A stretch of DNA of 37,100 bases from Lentilactobacillus dabitei (GCF_019061365.1 NZ_JAHPPD010000017.1:1-37100), one strand, 5' to 3'. Counted from the first letter of the stretch, positions 12,716-22,557 are shown. Notes: generated by a model from the sequence alone, not told the origin. Made by a program: numbers and translations.

Positions 12716-15115
12716 TTGCAGATTGCACAGGTCATCGTTGATATCCCAACTCGCCAAACCAATAATCCATACAGCTATCTGATTCCTGACTACCTGACTG
12801 ACCAGGTTGTTCCTGGAATGCGAGTGGCGGTTTCTTTTGGCAACCGAAGAATCACTGGCTTTGTGGTGGCTATCACAGACAAAGCGGCATTTGACGGTAA
12901 ATTAAAACCAATTGATTCGCTGATTGACTTGGCACCCGTGATTAACAAAGAGCTTCTTCAACTGGCAACTTGGATGGCTGACAAAACCTATTCGTTCAAA
13001 ATCAGCTGTTTGCAAACCATGTTGCCCGGCGGCATGCGAACGAAGAATCAGAAACGGTTAATTGCAACCGAGAATTCAGTTGTAGCGGCTTATCCAGAAA
13101 TATTCCATGGTCAGCATGAAATCGATTATAATCGTCAAAATTTGAATAACCAATCTGTCACAAAAGTGCTCGAACTAGAACATCAGGGAAAAATTCGGGT
13201 GGAATATAACTTGACCAAGCATGCGCGACCAATTATGGTGAAAGCTTACCAAGCAATGCTGGAGCCAGACCAAATCTCTGGTGAGCTGGCGGGTGTTCGA
13301 AAAAATGCGAATGGCCAAATTAAATTACTCGAGATCTTAAGGCAACACCCAGGTGAAACTTTTTTACAAAGTAAGCTAACAGCTGCTGGAGTGACAACTT
13401 CAGCCCTTAAAACGGGTGAACAAAAAGGCTGGGTAAAGGCCACGCTGAAGCGTCACGTTCGAAATCCGTTTTTAAGACCAGTTGCCCACACGAACCCTCT
13501 CCATTTAAATGCTGATCAGCAAAAAGCTGTCGACCAAATTAATATTGATGTGAGTGATCAAAAAAATGACGTCTTCTTGTTGGAAGGGGTAACTGGCTCC
13601 GGCAAAACCGAAGTATATCTCCAATCGATTGCCCATGCCCTTGAAACCGGGCGAACAGCATTGATGTTAGTGCCCGAAATCACTTTAACGCCACAAATTG
13701 TTGGGCGAATTCGTAGCCGATTTGGTGATCAGGTTGCCATGCTCCATAGCGCGCTATCAAATGGTGAGCGCTACGATGAATGGCAGCGGATCAATTCCGG
13801 TCAAGCCAAAGTGGTTGTCGGCGTGCGGTCAGCAGTTTTTGCGCCCTTAGACAATATTGGTTTGATCATTATCGATGAAGAACACGACAGTAGTTACAAG
13901 CAGGCTGATAATCCCCGCTATCAGACGCGTGACGTTGCCAAGTGGCGGGCTGCTTACAACCATTGCCCAGTCGTGCTGGGAAGCGCCACACCATCATTAG
14001 AGTCACGGGCGCGGGCAATGAAGGGGGTCTATCGATTTTTGACTCTCCCTGAACGAATTAACCACCATGCTTTGCCCCATGTTTCGATTGTCGATATGAA
14101 AACCGAAATGGCACAACATCAAAGCATCCTATCGAACCAACTTGCCAACGCAATTTCTGACCGGCTTGAAAAGCATGAACAAATCATTCTGTTGTTAAAT
14201 CGGCGTGGATACTCGTCGTTTTTAATGTGTCGAGATTGCGGTTATGTTCCCAAGTGCCCTAATTGCGATATTTCATTGACGGTTCACAAAGACACTCATA
14301 CTCTAAATTGCCATTATTGTGGCCATAAGGAACCGATTCCATCCGTTTGCCCACAATGTCACAGTAAACGAATTCGGTTTCATGGGGTTGGCAGCCAACA
14401 ATTAGAAGAACAGGTGAGAAATCAGTTTCCAACTGCCCGGGTGCTACGTATGGATGTCGATACCACCAGGCGAAAGGGGTCGCACGAAGCCATTATTGGC
14501 AAGTTTGGGGCTCACAAGGCTGATATTTTGCTTGGCACTCAGATGATTGCAAAGGGGCTGGATTTCCCCGAAGTCACTTTGGTAGGCGTACTGAATGCCG
14601 ATTCTGCGCTTCAGTTTCCAGATTTTCGTTCCAGTGAACGGACCTTCCAACTTCTCACCCAGGTTTCCGGTCGATCGGGGCGTGCTGATAAAGTTGGAGG
14701 GGTCATTATTCAGACGTTTAATCCGGATCATTACGCCATTCAATTGGCTAAAACTCAGGATTATGAACGATTTTATGCGACTGAAATGCACGTTCGCCAT
14801 GACGGCAAATACCCACCGTACTATTACACCATTAAATTGACGGGTAATTCACCCAGTGAAAATCAAACGGCTTCAGAAATGTTTGGCATTCTGACCTTTT
14901 TGAAGGATAATTTATCTAAGCAGGCGATTATCCTCGGACCAACGCCTAAGGCCATTACTCGGATTAACAATCAATATTATTATCAAATCATCATTAAGTA
15001 TCGAAAAGAACCCAATTTAAAAAAGACTTTGGATCAAATTTTAGTTGATTCACAGAAAAAGCAACGTCATGGGTTACAGATTGCAATTGATAATGAACCA
15101 CTCGATTTTATGTAA
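12716..15115 (+). CDS. priA: Primosomal protein N' (replication restart helicase PriA)
   Basis: PriA recognises stalled forks and loads the replicative helicase. The 799-residue protein starts with a 3'-end-binding domain, then a winged helix. The helicase core begins at about residue 265, with Walker A GVTGSGKTEVYL, DEEHD box and GSATPSLESRA. Eight cysteines form the two zinc sites within CRDCGYVPKCPNC and CHYCGHKEPIPSVCPQC. Motifs V-VI appear as GTQMIAKGLDFPEV and QVSGRSGRADK. It starts with TTG at 12716, ten bases after AGGAG (12701-12705). Bacillus has def between priA and fmt; it is absent here. Confidence 0.96.
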   Translation: MQIAQVIVDIPTRQTNNPYSYLIPDYLTDQVVPGMRVAVSFGNRRITGFVVAITDKAAFDGKLKPIDSLIDLAPVINKELLQLATWMADKTYSFKISCLQTMLPGGMRTKNQKRLIATENSVVAAYPEIFHGQHEIDYNRQNLNNQSVTKVLELEHQGKIRVEYNLTKHARPIMVKAYQAMLEPDQISGELAGVRKNANGQIKLLEILRQHPGETFLQSKLTAAGVTTSALKTGEQKGWVKATLKRHVRNPFLRPVAHTNPLHLNADQQKAVDQINIDVSDQKNDVFLLEGVTGSGKTEVYLQSIAHALETGRTALMLVPEITLTPQIVGRIRSRFGDQVAMLHSALSNGERYDEWQRINSGQAKVVVGVRSAVFAPLDNIGLIIIDEEHDSSYKQADNPRYQTRDVAKWRAAYNHCPVVLGSATPSLESRARAMKGVYRFLTLPERINHHALPHVSIVDMKTEMAQHQSILSNQLANAISDRLEKHEQIILLLNRRGYSSFLMCRDCGYVPKCPNCDISLTVHKDTHTLNCHYCGHKEPIPSVCPQCHSKRIRFHGVGSQQLEEQVRNQFPTARVLRMDVDTTRRKGSHEAIIGKFGAHKADILLGTQMIAKGLDFPEVTLVGVLNADSALQFPDFRSSERTFQLLTQVSGRSGRADKVGGVIIQTFNPDHYAIQLAKTQDYERFYATEMHVRHDGKYPPYYYTIKLTGNSPSENQTASEMFGILTFLKDNLSKQAIILGPTPKAITRINNQYYYQIIIKYRKEPNLKKTLDQILVDSQKKQRHGLQIAIDNEPLDFM

Positions 15116-15133
15116 TGAAAGGAAACGATTAAT

Positions 15134-16078
15134 TTGACAACCATAGTATTTATGGGGACCCCAGAATTTGCTGTTCCAGTTCTGCAGGGGCTCGTTGACA
15201 ACGATTATGATGTTGTAGCAGCAGTCACTCAGCCGGATCGGCCGGTTGGAAGAAAACATAAGATTCAACAAACGCCCGTCAAAAAGCTGGCTGTGAGTCT
15301 CAAGATCCCCGTTTTTCAACCAGCTAAATTAAGCGGCAGCGCAGAAATGCAGCGGGTCATCGATCTGCATCCTGATTTCATCGTCACCGCCGCATATGGC
15401 CAATTCTTACCAACTAAGATGTTAAATGCCGTCAAAATTGCCGCTGTCAACGTTCATGGTTCGTTATTACCCAAGTATCGCGGTGGTGCACCGGTACAAT
15501 ACGCGATCATGAATGGTGATAAAGAAACCGGCATCAGTTTAATTTACATGGTCAAAAAAATGGATGCTGGCGATATCTTGGCACAAAAAGCCATCCCGAT
15601 AGAAGATGATGACGATACCGAATCTATGTTTCACAAGCTAAGCATCGTTGGCCGAGACGTGCTCTTACAAACCTTACCAAAAATTATCTCCGGAGATATC
15701 CAAGCGACGCCTCAAGATGCTGACAAGGTTGTTTTTTCGCCTAACATTAAGCCAGAGGAAGAAGAACTCGATTTTAATCAGTCTGCCTTTTTAGTGGACG
15801 CCAAAGTTCGAGCTCTACGACCAGATCCGGGAGCCTATGCAATGTTAAATGGCAAACGGGTCAAGATTTGGCAAACCGCTGTCGTCGACGATTCAACGAC
15901 CGCAGTTCCTGGAACGGTTGTCAAAAAGGATAAACATGATTTATACTTAGCAGCTGGCAATGGCAGTGTTCTTTCCTTATTGGAAGTTCAGCCTGCCGGT
16001 AAACCCAAACAAGCAATTACAGACTATTTAAATGGAAGCGGCCAATCGTTAAAAGTTGGTCAACAGGTGATTAAATAA
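15134..16078 (+). CDS. fmt: Methionyl-tRNA formyltransferase
   Basis: Fmt formylates the initiator Met-tRNA using 10-formyl-THF, the product of FolD. The 314-residue protein has an N-terminal formyltransferase domain: FMGTPEFAVPVL at the start, the catalytic Asn/His block in NVHGSLLPKYRGGAP, and IYMVKKMDAGDIL. A C-terminal OB-like tRNA-binding domain begins near residue 205. The start is TTG at 15134, eight bases after AAAGGAAA. rsmB begins on the base after its stop codon. Length and motifs are standard. Confidence 0.96.
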   Translation: MTTIVFMGTPEFAVPVLQGLVDNDYDVVAAVTQPDRPVGRKHKIQQTPVKKLAVSLKIPVFQPAKLSGSAEMQRVIDLHPDFIVTAAYGQFLPTKMLNAVKIAAVNVHGSLLPKYRGGAPVQYAIMNGDKETGISLIYMVKKMDAGDILAQKAIPIEDDDDTESMFHKLSIVGRDVLLQTLPKIISGDIQATPQDADKVVFSPNIKPEEEELDFNQSAFLVDAKVRALRPDPGAYAMLNGKRVKIWQTAVVDDSTTAVPGTVVKKDKHDLYLAAGNGSVLSLLEVQPAGKPKQAITDYLNGSGQSLKVGQQVIK

Positions 16079-17416
16079 ATGAAATACAAAACGAACAATC
16101 CGCGTCAACTTGCAGTTGAAACCTTAGTGAGAACCAGTACGGGGTCATATTCCAACTTACAAATTAATGCGGTGATTCAGTCAACTTCAATGAAGCCGGA
16201 AGACAAAGCATTGTTTACCAATATCGTCTATGGGGTCATCCAACATCGGCTCACGCTCCAATACAAGCTTAGCCCATTCATTCGCGAGCCTCAAAATACA
16301 GAGAATTGGGTCAAAGAATTATTGTACACGGCAATGTATCAACTTGAATATCTAGACCGCGTTCCCAAACGGGCCATTTTTGATGAAACCATCAAGATTG
16401 CCAAATCGATGGGCCACGATGGGACAAGGCGGTTCGTGACTGGAATCCTACATCAAATGGATCGTAAGGGGACTCCTGAAGTTGATGCCATCAAAGATGT
16501 AACTGAGCGCTTATCGATTGCCTACAGTGTGCCAACCTGGTTAGTCACAATGTTACAAGATCAACTTGGAAAGCCAAAAGCCAAGGCAATTTTGCAATCA
16601 CTGAACATGGCTCCCAAACAATCGGTTCGCTTCAATTCAACCAAGACGACAAAGGCTGATTTGATGACCGAACTCAATGCCGACGGCTATGATGTTGAAG
16701 ATAGTGAGGTTGCCAGTGAAGGAATCATCGTTAAAAGTGGCCAGATTGTTCACAGTTCATTTTTCAAAGATGGTTTATTGACCATTCAGGATGAAAGCGC
16801 CATGTTGCCGGTGGAATCGATGAAGATTGCCGCTGATGATACTATTTTGGATGCCTGCAGTGCTCCGGGTGGGAAAACGACCCAAATTGCCAGTCGATTG
16901 GACGGTGGGAAAGTCTTCGCCCTCGATATCCACAAGAATAAACTAAAGACGGTGTTACGTAATGCGACCCGGCTGGGAGTTGAAAAACAAATTGAGACCT
17001 TTGAATTGGATGCCCGAAAAGTTGATCAAAAGTTTAACGATGGCCTATTCGACCAGATCTTAGTTGATGCACCTTGTTCGGGGCTTGGATTATTACGGCG
17101 AAAACCAGAAATTCGTTATGATAAGACGCCTGAAGACATTGACCGACTCAGTACCATCCAGCTGCAAATTCTAAATGCCGTTGCCCCAAAGGTTAAAGCT
17201 GGTGGTATGATTACGTATAGCACTTGTACAATTGTTGACCAAGAAAATCAAGATGTCATTGATCAATTCATTGCAGCTCATCCAAATTTTGAGGTAGTCA
17301 AGACGCAAACTGCTTTGGATCTTGATCATAATCATGACGATCAAATGCTTAAAATCTATCCCGATGACTATGGTTCTGATGGCTTCTTTGTTAGTTCTTT
17401 AGTAAGGAAATCGTAA
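16079..17416 (+). CDS. rsmB: 16S rRNA (cytosine(967)-C5)-methyltransferase RsmB
   Basis: RsmB (Sun family) methylates 16S rRNA at C967. The 445-residue protein has an N-terminal NusB-like RNA-binding domain (about 1-145; RQLAVETLVRTSTGSYSNLQ) and a C-terminal Rossmann methyltransferase domain. LDACSAPGGKTTQIA is the SAM loop, DAPCSGLGLLRRKPEIR contains one catalytic cysteine and YSTCTI the other. The ATG at 16079 directly abuts the fmt stop; AGGTGA in the end of fmt is its ribosome binding site. All expected catalytic features are present. Confidence 0.95.
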   Translation: MKYKTNNPRQLAVETLVRTSTGSYSNLQINAVIQSTSMKPEDKALFTNIVYGVIQHRLTLQYKLSPFIREPQNTENWVKELLYTAMYQLEYLDRVPKRAIFDETIKIAKSMGHDGTRRFVTGILHQMDRKGTPEVDAIKDVTERLSIAYSVPTWLVTMLQDQLGKPKAKAILQSLNMAPKQSVRFNSTKTTKADLMTELNADGYDVEDSEVASEGIIVKSGQIVHSSFFKDGLLTIQDESAMLPVESMKIAADDTILDACSAPGGKTTQIASRLDGGKVFALDIHKNKLKTVLRNATRLGVEKQIETFELDARKVDQKFNDGLFDQILVDAPCSGLGLLRRKPEIRYDKTPEDIDRLSTIQLQILNAVAPKVKAGGMITYSTCTIVDQENQDVIDQFIAAHPNFEVVKTQTALDLDHNHDDQMLKIYPDDYGSDGFFVSSLVRKS

Positions 17417-17430
17417 CGGAGTTGATTTAC

Positions 17431-18180
17431 ATGCAAATTGCGTATCAATCGTCGACAGGTAAAGTTCGTGACAAGAACGAAGATGCCGTCGGCGCATTTT
17501 CAAACAAGAAGGGATTAGTCCTCGCCATCATCACTGATGGCATCGGTGGTAACAACGCTGGCGAAGTAGCTTCCCAGATGGTCGTGACTCATTTTGGTGA
17601 GAGCTTTCAACAAACTGACATCGATAGTCTGGACGAGTTGGAAACCTGGTTTGAGAATAAATTAACTGAAGAAAATACGACAATTATTGAAGAATCAAAT
17701 ACGAATAGCCGGCTCCATGGGATGGGAACAACAATTGTTGCCGCTCTTATCGACGGTAAACAAGGTTTGATTGCCAATATTGGCGACAGTCGGGGCTATG
17801 TCTATTCAGATGGTCAATTAACCCAGATTACCGAAGATCATTCATATGTGAATGAGTTAGTTAAACATGGTGATTTGACCCCCGATCAAGCCAAAAACAA
17901 TCCTTATAAAAATATCATTACAAAAAGCCTTGGTATCAACGATGATTCTGTTGCTGATTTTAAACCGCATACCGCATCCCCAAATGATCAGATTCTCCTC
18001 TGTACGGATGGGCTCACTAATATGGTCGATGATATCGATATTGAAAAAGTTCTAGCGATGGATGAAAGCTTACAGGATAAATGTGACCTGTTAGTATCCA
18101 TTGCAAATCAAAACGGAGGTTTAGATAACATTACCGTTTTGATTGCTCAGTACGATTCGGAGGTGGAAACCGATGAATAA
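17431..18180 (+). CDS. stp: PP2C-type serine/threonine phosphatase (Stp/PrpC)
   Basis: This phosphatase reverses phosphorylation by the adjacent kinase PrkC. The 249-residue PP2C fold has the metal-binding motifs RDKNEDAVG (13-21), DGIGGNNAGEVAS, GDSRGYVY, and the C-terminal DGLTNMVDD with DNITVL. The ATG at 17431 is chosen because ACGGAG lies nine bases upstream; the TTG at 17422 is within that site. Its last codons overlap the start of prkC by eight bases, so phosphatase and kinase are probably made in proportion. Confidence 0.95.
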   Translation: MQIAYQSSTGKVRDKNEDAVGAFSNKKGLVLAIITDGIGGNNAGEVASQMVVTHFGESFQQTDIDSLDELETWFENKLTEENTTIIEESNTNSRLHGMGTTIVAALIDGKQGLIANIGDSRGYVYSDGQLTQITEDHSYVNELVKHGDLTPDQAKNNPYKNIITKSLGINDDSVADFKPHTASPNDQILLCTDGLTNMVDDIDIEKVLAMDESLQDKCDLLVSIANQNGGLDNITVLIAQYDSEVETDE

Positions 18181-20236
18181 AGGGTACGTGTTAAATGGCC
18201 GTTATGAAATTATTGGCCGGCTTGGTGAAGGTGGTATGGCCGACGTTTACCTGGCCAAGGATCTCATTTTAAAACGGGAGGTCGCCGTTAAACTCTTGCG
18301 ATTGGACTTTCGGGATAACCCACAAGCCAAGAAACGGTTCCAGCACGAAGCAATGGCGGCAACCCAACTGGATAATCCCCACATTGTTGGCATCTATGAT
18401 GTTGATGAAGTTGAAGGAATGCAATATTTAGTCATGGAGTACATCGATGGTGAAGATCTTAAGAAGTACATTGGTGACCATTTTCCAATCCCATATGCTG
18501 AAGTGGTCAACATTATGGAACAGATTTGTTCCGCTGTTAGCGAAGCCCATCGCCACCACATCATTCATCGTGACCTCAAGCCGCAAAATATTTTAGTTGA
18601 TAAAAATGGCTATATTAAAATTACCGATTTCGGGATTTCTCGGGCCGGCACCGAAGACACAATGACTCAAACCCGTTCAATTATTGGTTCCATTCATTAC
18701 TTATCACCAGAGCAGATTAAGGGTCAGGTTGCAACCGAACAGTCAGATATCTATTCACTGGGAATCATTTTGTATGAACTGTTGACGGGAAAAGTACCGT
18801 TTACAGGGGATACGGCCGTGTCAATTGCAATTAAGCATTCTCAAGAAGCAATTCCATCCGTTCGTGACTTTGATCCAAGAATCCCCCAGGCGATGGAAAA
18901 CGTTGTCTTACGAGCGACTGCAAAAGACCCAAACGACCGTTATGCAACCGTCGATCAGCTAGCTGACGACTTGAATACGTCACTTGATCGTTCCAGAGCC
19001 AATGAACCACGATTTGTTGTGCCCGAGAAAAAATCTGATTTGAACGAAGCAACCCGGGTCATGCCGTTTCCACCGCTCCAAGATCAGCCTGCCTCAGCTA
19101 ATGATCAGGCTAGTCAACGAAGCGAACCAGCTAAACAAGCTTCAAAAGACCAGCCGCCCAAAAAATCGACGCCTAAAAAGAAAAAGCGCCATCGGCTGAT
19201 TATCGCCACTATTTTAGGACTACTGGTGCTCCTGGTTGCTTTTGTCATGATTGTGACTGCCAACGGTCGAACAACTGTCCCGGTCATCACGGGTACAACC
19301 GAGGAAGAGGCATCCCAAAAGCTTCAGAATGCCGATCTTCAAGTAGGTAAAGTTAAGTACCACAGTAGTGATACCGTCGACCGCAATCGGGTAATTTCTT
19401 CTAATCCCAAGGAGAATACGAAGATTAAGAAAAACACCAAAGTTTCTCTCGTGGTAAGTTCTGGTCCCCGGAAAGTCCGCGTTGGTAATTACGTGGGCCA
19501 GAACTATAACTCAGTCAAAGACCGCCTCGAACGGGAAGGGTTTAAAATTCGCAAGCGTAATGCACCATCTGGAACATTCAAATCCGGTCGAATTTTACAA
19601 CAAGACTTCAGGTCGGGGGCTAAGCTGAATCCGGCTAAGCACACTTTAACGTTTGTGGTTTCAACCGGGGTTAAGCAAATTACCCTTAAAGACCTGACTG
19701 GGATGACCAAGGCTCAGGTTGTGAGTTATGCCAACAAGGAAGAAATTAATCCAACCTTTGACTATGTCTATTCTGATGATCAGCCTAAGGGACGCGTTGT
19801 CCGCCAGTCTCCTGGAGCCGATGAAGTGATTCAGCAAGGTGGAAACGTTGCTGTTTGGTTATCCAGAGGATCGAAGAGCAGCAAACAGGATACTTTGAAG
19901 AGCTTTAACGTGCGGATCACGATTCCATACTTTGATGCCAATAGTGACGCTGAGAGCAGTTCTCAGCCATTAACTGGCAGCCCAAGTGCGGATACCCCGT
20001 CTGGTAGTTCGGACGATACCCAAACAACGAGTGGTAGTAGCGAAAATGTTGTGTTTATCTATCTAAAGGATCACGATCATGACTTTTCAACGATTTACAA
20101 ACAGATGGTGATCACCAAAGATACCCCGGTGAACTTACCTTTTAAATTGACGAAGAATGAGGTTGGCCGTTACAAAGTTGTTCGTGATGGCAAAACAATT
20201 CTGCGTGATAACAACGTTACCCAAGATTCTCAATAA
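18173..20236 (+). CDS. prkC: PASTA-domain Ser/Thr protein kinase PrkC (Stk)
   Basis: PrkC is a transmembrane kinase sensing peptidoglycan fragments or lipid II and regulating cell wall synthesis and division. The 687-residue protein has a kinase domain (about 1-270): G-loop GRLGEGGMADVY, Lys40, catalytic HRDLKPQN (Asp134), DFG at 152, and activation loop TMTQTRSIIGSIHYLSPEQ. A lysine-rich juxtamembrane linker precedes one membrane helix (341-363). Three PASTA domains follow (about 366-430, 434-498, 501-566). The end (about 590-687) is a Ser/Thr-rich linker plus an extra beta-rich segment. The ATG at 18173 follows GGAGGTGG and overlaps stp. Confidence 0.95.
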   Translation: MNKGYVLNGRYEIIGRLGEGGMADVYLAKDLILKREVAVKLLRLDFRDNPQAKKRFQHEAMAATQLDNPHIVGIYDVDEVEGMQYLVMEYIDGEDLKKYIGDHFPIPYAEVVNIMEQICSAVSEAHRHHIIHRDLKPQNILVDKNGYIKITDFGISRAGTEDTMTQTRSIIGSIHYLSPEQIKGQVATEQSDIYSLGIILYELLTGKVPFTGDTAVSIAIKHSQEAIPSVRDFDPRIPQAMENVVLRATAKDPNDRYATVDQLADDLNTSLDRSRANEPRFVVPEKKSDLNEATRVMPFPPLQDQPASANDQASQRSEPAKQASKDQPPKKSTPKKKKRHRLIIATILGLLVLLVAFVMIVTANGRTTVPVITGTTEEEASQKLQNADLQVGKVKYHSSDTVDRNRVISSNPKENTKIKKNTKVSLVVSSGPRKVRVGNYVGQNYNSVKDRLEREGFKIRKRNAPSGTFKSGRILQQDFRSGAKLNPAKHTLTFVVSTGVKQITLKDLTGMTKAQVVSYANKEEINPTFDYVYSDDQPKGRVVRQSPGADEVIQQGGNVAVWLSRGSKSSKQDTLKSFNVRITIPYFDANSDAESSSQPLTGSPSADTPSGSSDDTQTTSGSSENVVFIYLKDHDHDFSTIYKQMVITKDTPVNLPFKLTKNEVGRYKVVRDGKTILRDNNVTQDSQ

Positions 20237-20256
20237 TTAATTACTGCAAATTAAAG

Positions 20257-20293
20257 TTACTTCTCCTATAATGATAGGTGAAGTAATTTTTTT
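20257..20293 (+). terminator. Terminator after prkC, with a TATAAT at the apex
   Basis: TTACTTC (20257-20263) pairs with GAAGTAA (20280-20286), and CCTAT/ATAGG (20265-20269 with 20274-20278) continues past a T-T mismatch around loop AATG. Seven Ts follow. The apex region contains TATAAT (20267-20272), a perfect -10 sequence, but no good -35 is seen at the right distance. Confidence 0.88.
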
Positions 20294-20307
20294 ATCGAGG
20301 TGATGAA

Positions 20308-21198
20308 TTGACAAAGGGAAAGATTTTTCAATCCCTGAGTGGATTTTACGATGTCCACTCTGAGGGGAAGGTATACCGGACACGTGCACGGGGGAATTTC
20401 CGAAAACGTAAGATTACGCCGTTAGTTGGCGACGACGTCGAATTTCAAATTGAAGATGGCGATAAGGGTTACATTTTGAGTATGTTACCAAGGAAGAACT
20501 CTTTGGTCCGGCCGCCAATCGCAAATATTGATCAGGCAATTGTCGCAACCGCCGCTGTCCAACCCGAATTTTCAAGCAATCTGTTGGATCGTCAATTGAT
20601 TGCGTTAGAAATTAGCGGCATTACGCCAATTATTTATTTTACTAAGACGGATTTGTTAACTGACCAACAGCGGGCTCATCTAGAAACGATTGCTAAGGGG
20701 TATCGGGCCGTTCCCTATAAAGTCATCTTTCCGGAGCAGGCATTTGATCCATCATCATTAGATCAGCTGCGACAGCTATTTGCTGGTAAAGAAAATGTCA
20801 TTATGGGGCAAACTGGTGCCGGAAAATCAACACTGCTCAATCATCTGGCACCGGACCTCCAGTTAAAGACCGGAGAAATTTCAGCTGCCCTTAATCGTGG
20901 AAAACACACAACTCGAAAAGTTGCGTTACTTCAAGTTAATGATGGCTTAATTGCTGACACACCTGGTTTTTCTTCATATGATACACTAGAAATTGATTAC
21001 CGTGAATTAGCCAACTATTTCCCTGAATTTAAACGAGCCGCAGTGAAATGCCGATTTCGGGGATGTGTTCACGTTAATGAACCGGATTGTGAAGTGAAAC
21101 GTCAAGTGAGTGCCAGGACAATCATGGAATCACGATATACAAATTACCTTCAGTTATATACGGATATCAAGAATCGTAAACCAATTTATAAAAAGTGA
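20308..21198 (+). CDS. rsgA: Ribosome small-subunit-dependent GTPase RsgA
   Basis: RsgA is a circularly permuted GTPase that assists late 30S maturation. The 296-residue protein has an N-terminal OB-fold (about 1-70). The G-domain has the permuted order: G4 FTKTDLL first, then G1 GQTGAGKSTLL and G3 DTPGFSSY. The C-terminal zinc knuckle is CRFRGCVHVNEPDC (Cys, Cys, His, Cys). It starts with TTG at 20308 after GAGGTGATG; the ATG at 20303 is out of frame. rpe and thiN follow closely, as in other Firmicutes. Confidence 0.95.
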   Translation: MTKGKIFQSLSGFYDVHSEGKVYRTRARGNFRKRKITPLVGDDVEFQIEDGDKGYILSMLPRKNSLVRPPIANIDQAIVATAAVQPEFSSNLLDRQLIALEISGITPIIYFTKTDLLTDQQRAHLETIAKGYRAVPYKVIFPEQAFDPSSLDQLRQLFAGKENVIMGQTGAGKSTLLNHLAPDLQLKTGEISAALNRGKHTTRKVALLQVNDGLIADTPGFSSYDTLEIDYRELANYFPEFKRAAVKCRFRGCVHVNEPDCEVKRQVSARTIMESRYTNYLQLYTDIKNRKPIYKK

Positions 21199-21209
21199 GG
21201 AAGTTAATA

Positions 21210-21863
21210 ATGATTAAAGTAGCACCTTCAATTTTGAGCGCGGATTATGTGAATCTTCAACGAGACATCGAAATGGTGGATAAGGGTGGCGCAGAGCTCT
21301 TACATATTGATATTATGGATGGGGCCTTTGTGCCAGCATTGTCATATGGCCCTGGCTGGGTAAAAGCCATTCGTCCCATTACTGATATGACGTTGGATGT
21401 TCATATGATGGTTGAATCTCCAGAACGTTACGTCGAAGACTTTGCCGATGCAGGGGCTGATATTATTGGTGTTCACACTGAAGCCACTCTCCATATTCAT
21501 CGGGCACTCCAGATGATTAAGAATAAAGGGGTTAAAGCAGAGGTTGTCATCAACCCAGGAACGCCAGTTGCCGCCATTACCCCTGTTCTTTATATGGTCG
21601 ATCAAGTGCTTGTCATGACTGTTAACCCAGGCTTTGGTGGTCAAAAGTTCTTACCAGAAACGGTTAAGAAAATTGCTGAATTAAACGAAATCAAAAAGCA
21701 ACAAAGCCTGAACTTCGACATTGAAATCGATGGTGGGGTAAACGACTCAACCGTTGTCGGTGCTTATCAAGCAGGTGCGACCGTTGCTGTTGCGGGTTCA
21801 TATGTTTTTGATAACGATGACCCGGTTTCAAGAATTCAAGCTTTAAAGGACGCCACAAAATAA
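21210..21863 (+). CDS. rpe: Ribulose-phosphate 3-epimerase
   Basis: It interconverts ribulose 5-phosphate and xylulose 5-phosphate in the pentose phosphate or phosphoketolase pathway, a main sugar route in heterofermentative lactobacilli. The 217-residue TIM barrel shows VAPSILSADY at the start, the metal-binding HIDIMDGAFVPALSYGP and DVHMMV, MTVNPGFGGQKF, and the phosphate-binding EIDGGVN. The ATG at 21210 follows GAGGAAG; the earlier in-frame start at 21195 overlaps the rsgA stop and lacks a ribosome binding site. Confidence 0.96.
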   Translation: MIKVAPSILSADYVNLQRDIEMVDKGGAELLHIDIMDGAFVPALSYGPGWVKAIRPITDMTLDVHMMVESPERYVEDFADAGADIIGVHTEATLHIHRALQMIKNKGVKAEVVINPGTPVAAITPVLYMVDQVLVMTVNPGFGGQKFLPETVKKIAELNEIKKQQSLNFDIEIDGGVNDSTVVGAYQAGATVAVAGSYVFDNDDPVSRIQALKDATK

Positions 21864-22526
21864 ATGAAATTATTAAACTTACTGGTTGGCGGACCAATTG
21901 ATTTGTGGCCACAACAAGTGAAAAACGGTGAGATAAAAGGAAACTGGATTGGCATCGATCGGGGAAACCTCCATCTCATCAAAATGGGCATTGATCCGTT
22001 AGTTGCGATTGGTGACTTTGATTCACTTCAACCGGAAGAATATCAATTAATGAAGGCTCATGTCAGCGATATTCGCCAATCGATTCCTGAAAAGGACGAT
22101 ACGGATACGCAATTGGGCCTAAAAGTCGCCATTGAGGAGCATCACGCCGACCGTCTGGATATATACGGTGCCACCGGCGGAAGATTAGACCATTTTTTGG
22201 CCAATCTGTGGATGGTCTTGGAACCCCGGTTCAAAAAATATGCACCAAAAATTAGAATGATCGACAAACAAAATACGATTACCTTTTTTCTGCCTGGGGA
22301 GTATACCATCACGAAAGAACCTGATAAGAAGTATTTGGCGTTCGTGGCCTTAACCCCAATGGATCACTTGACATTATTTGACGAAAAATATCAATTAGAT
22401 GACTATCAAGTCAAACGGCCAATTTCACTGGCCAGCAATGAGTTTGTTGGTGACAAGGCTCGGTTTAAATTTGGCAGTGGCGTCATGTGTGTGATTCAGA
22501 GTAAAGATATTGATCGATTTAGCTAA
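21864..22526 (+). CDS. thiN: Thiamine pyrophosphokinase
   Basis: ThiN converts thiamine to thiamine diphosphate using ATP, the cofactor of phosphoketolase and other enzymes. The 220-residue protein has the family motifs IGDFDSLQ, EKDDTDTQLGLK and YGATGGRLDHFLANLWM in the N-terminal nucleotide-binding domain; the C-terminal beta domain binds thiamine. The ATG directly follows the rpe stop codon. The rsgA-rpe-thiN order is the standard Firmicutes cluster. A long stem-loop follows it at 22558. Confidence 0.93.
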   Translation: MKLLNLLVGGPIDLWPQQVKNGEIKGNWIGIDRGNLHLIKMGIDPLVAIGDFDSLQPEEYQLMKAHVSDIRQSIPEKDDTDTQLGLKVAIEEHHADRLDIYGATGGRLDHFLANLWMVLEPRFKKYAPKIRMIDKQNTITFFLPGEYTITKEPDKKYLAFVALTPMDHLTLFDEKYQLDDYQVKRPISLASNEFVGDKARFKFGSGVMCVIQSKDIDRFS

Positions 22527-22557
22527 AATCCAATTACCTATATGACCGAATATTTAA

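Noticed and set aside
14444-14800. 118-codon minus-strand ORF inside priA
   Set aside because: Shadow of the priA coding frame. No ribosome binding site, and priA motifs are intact.
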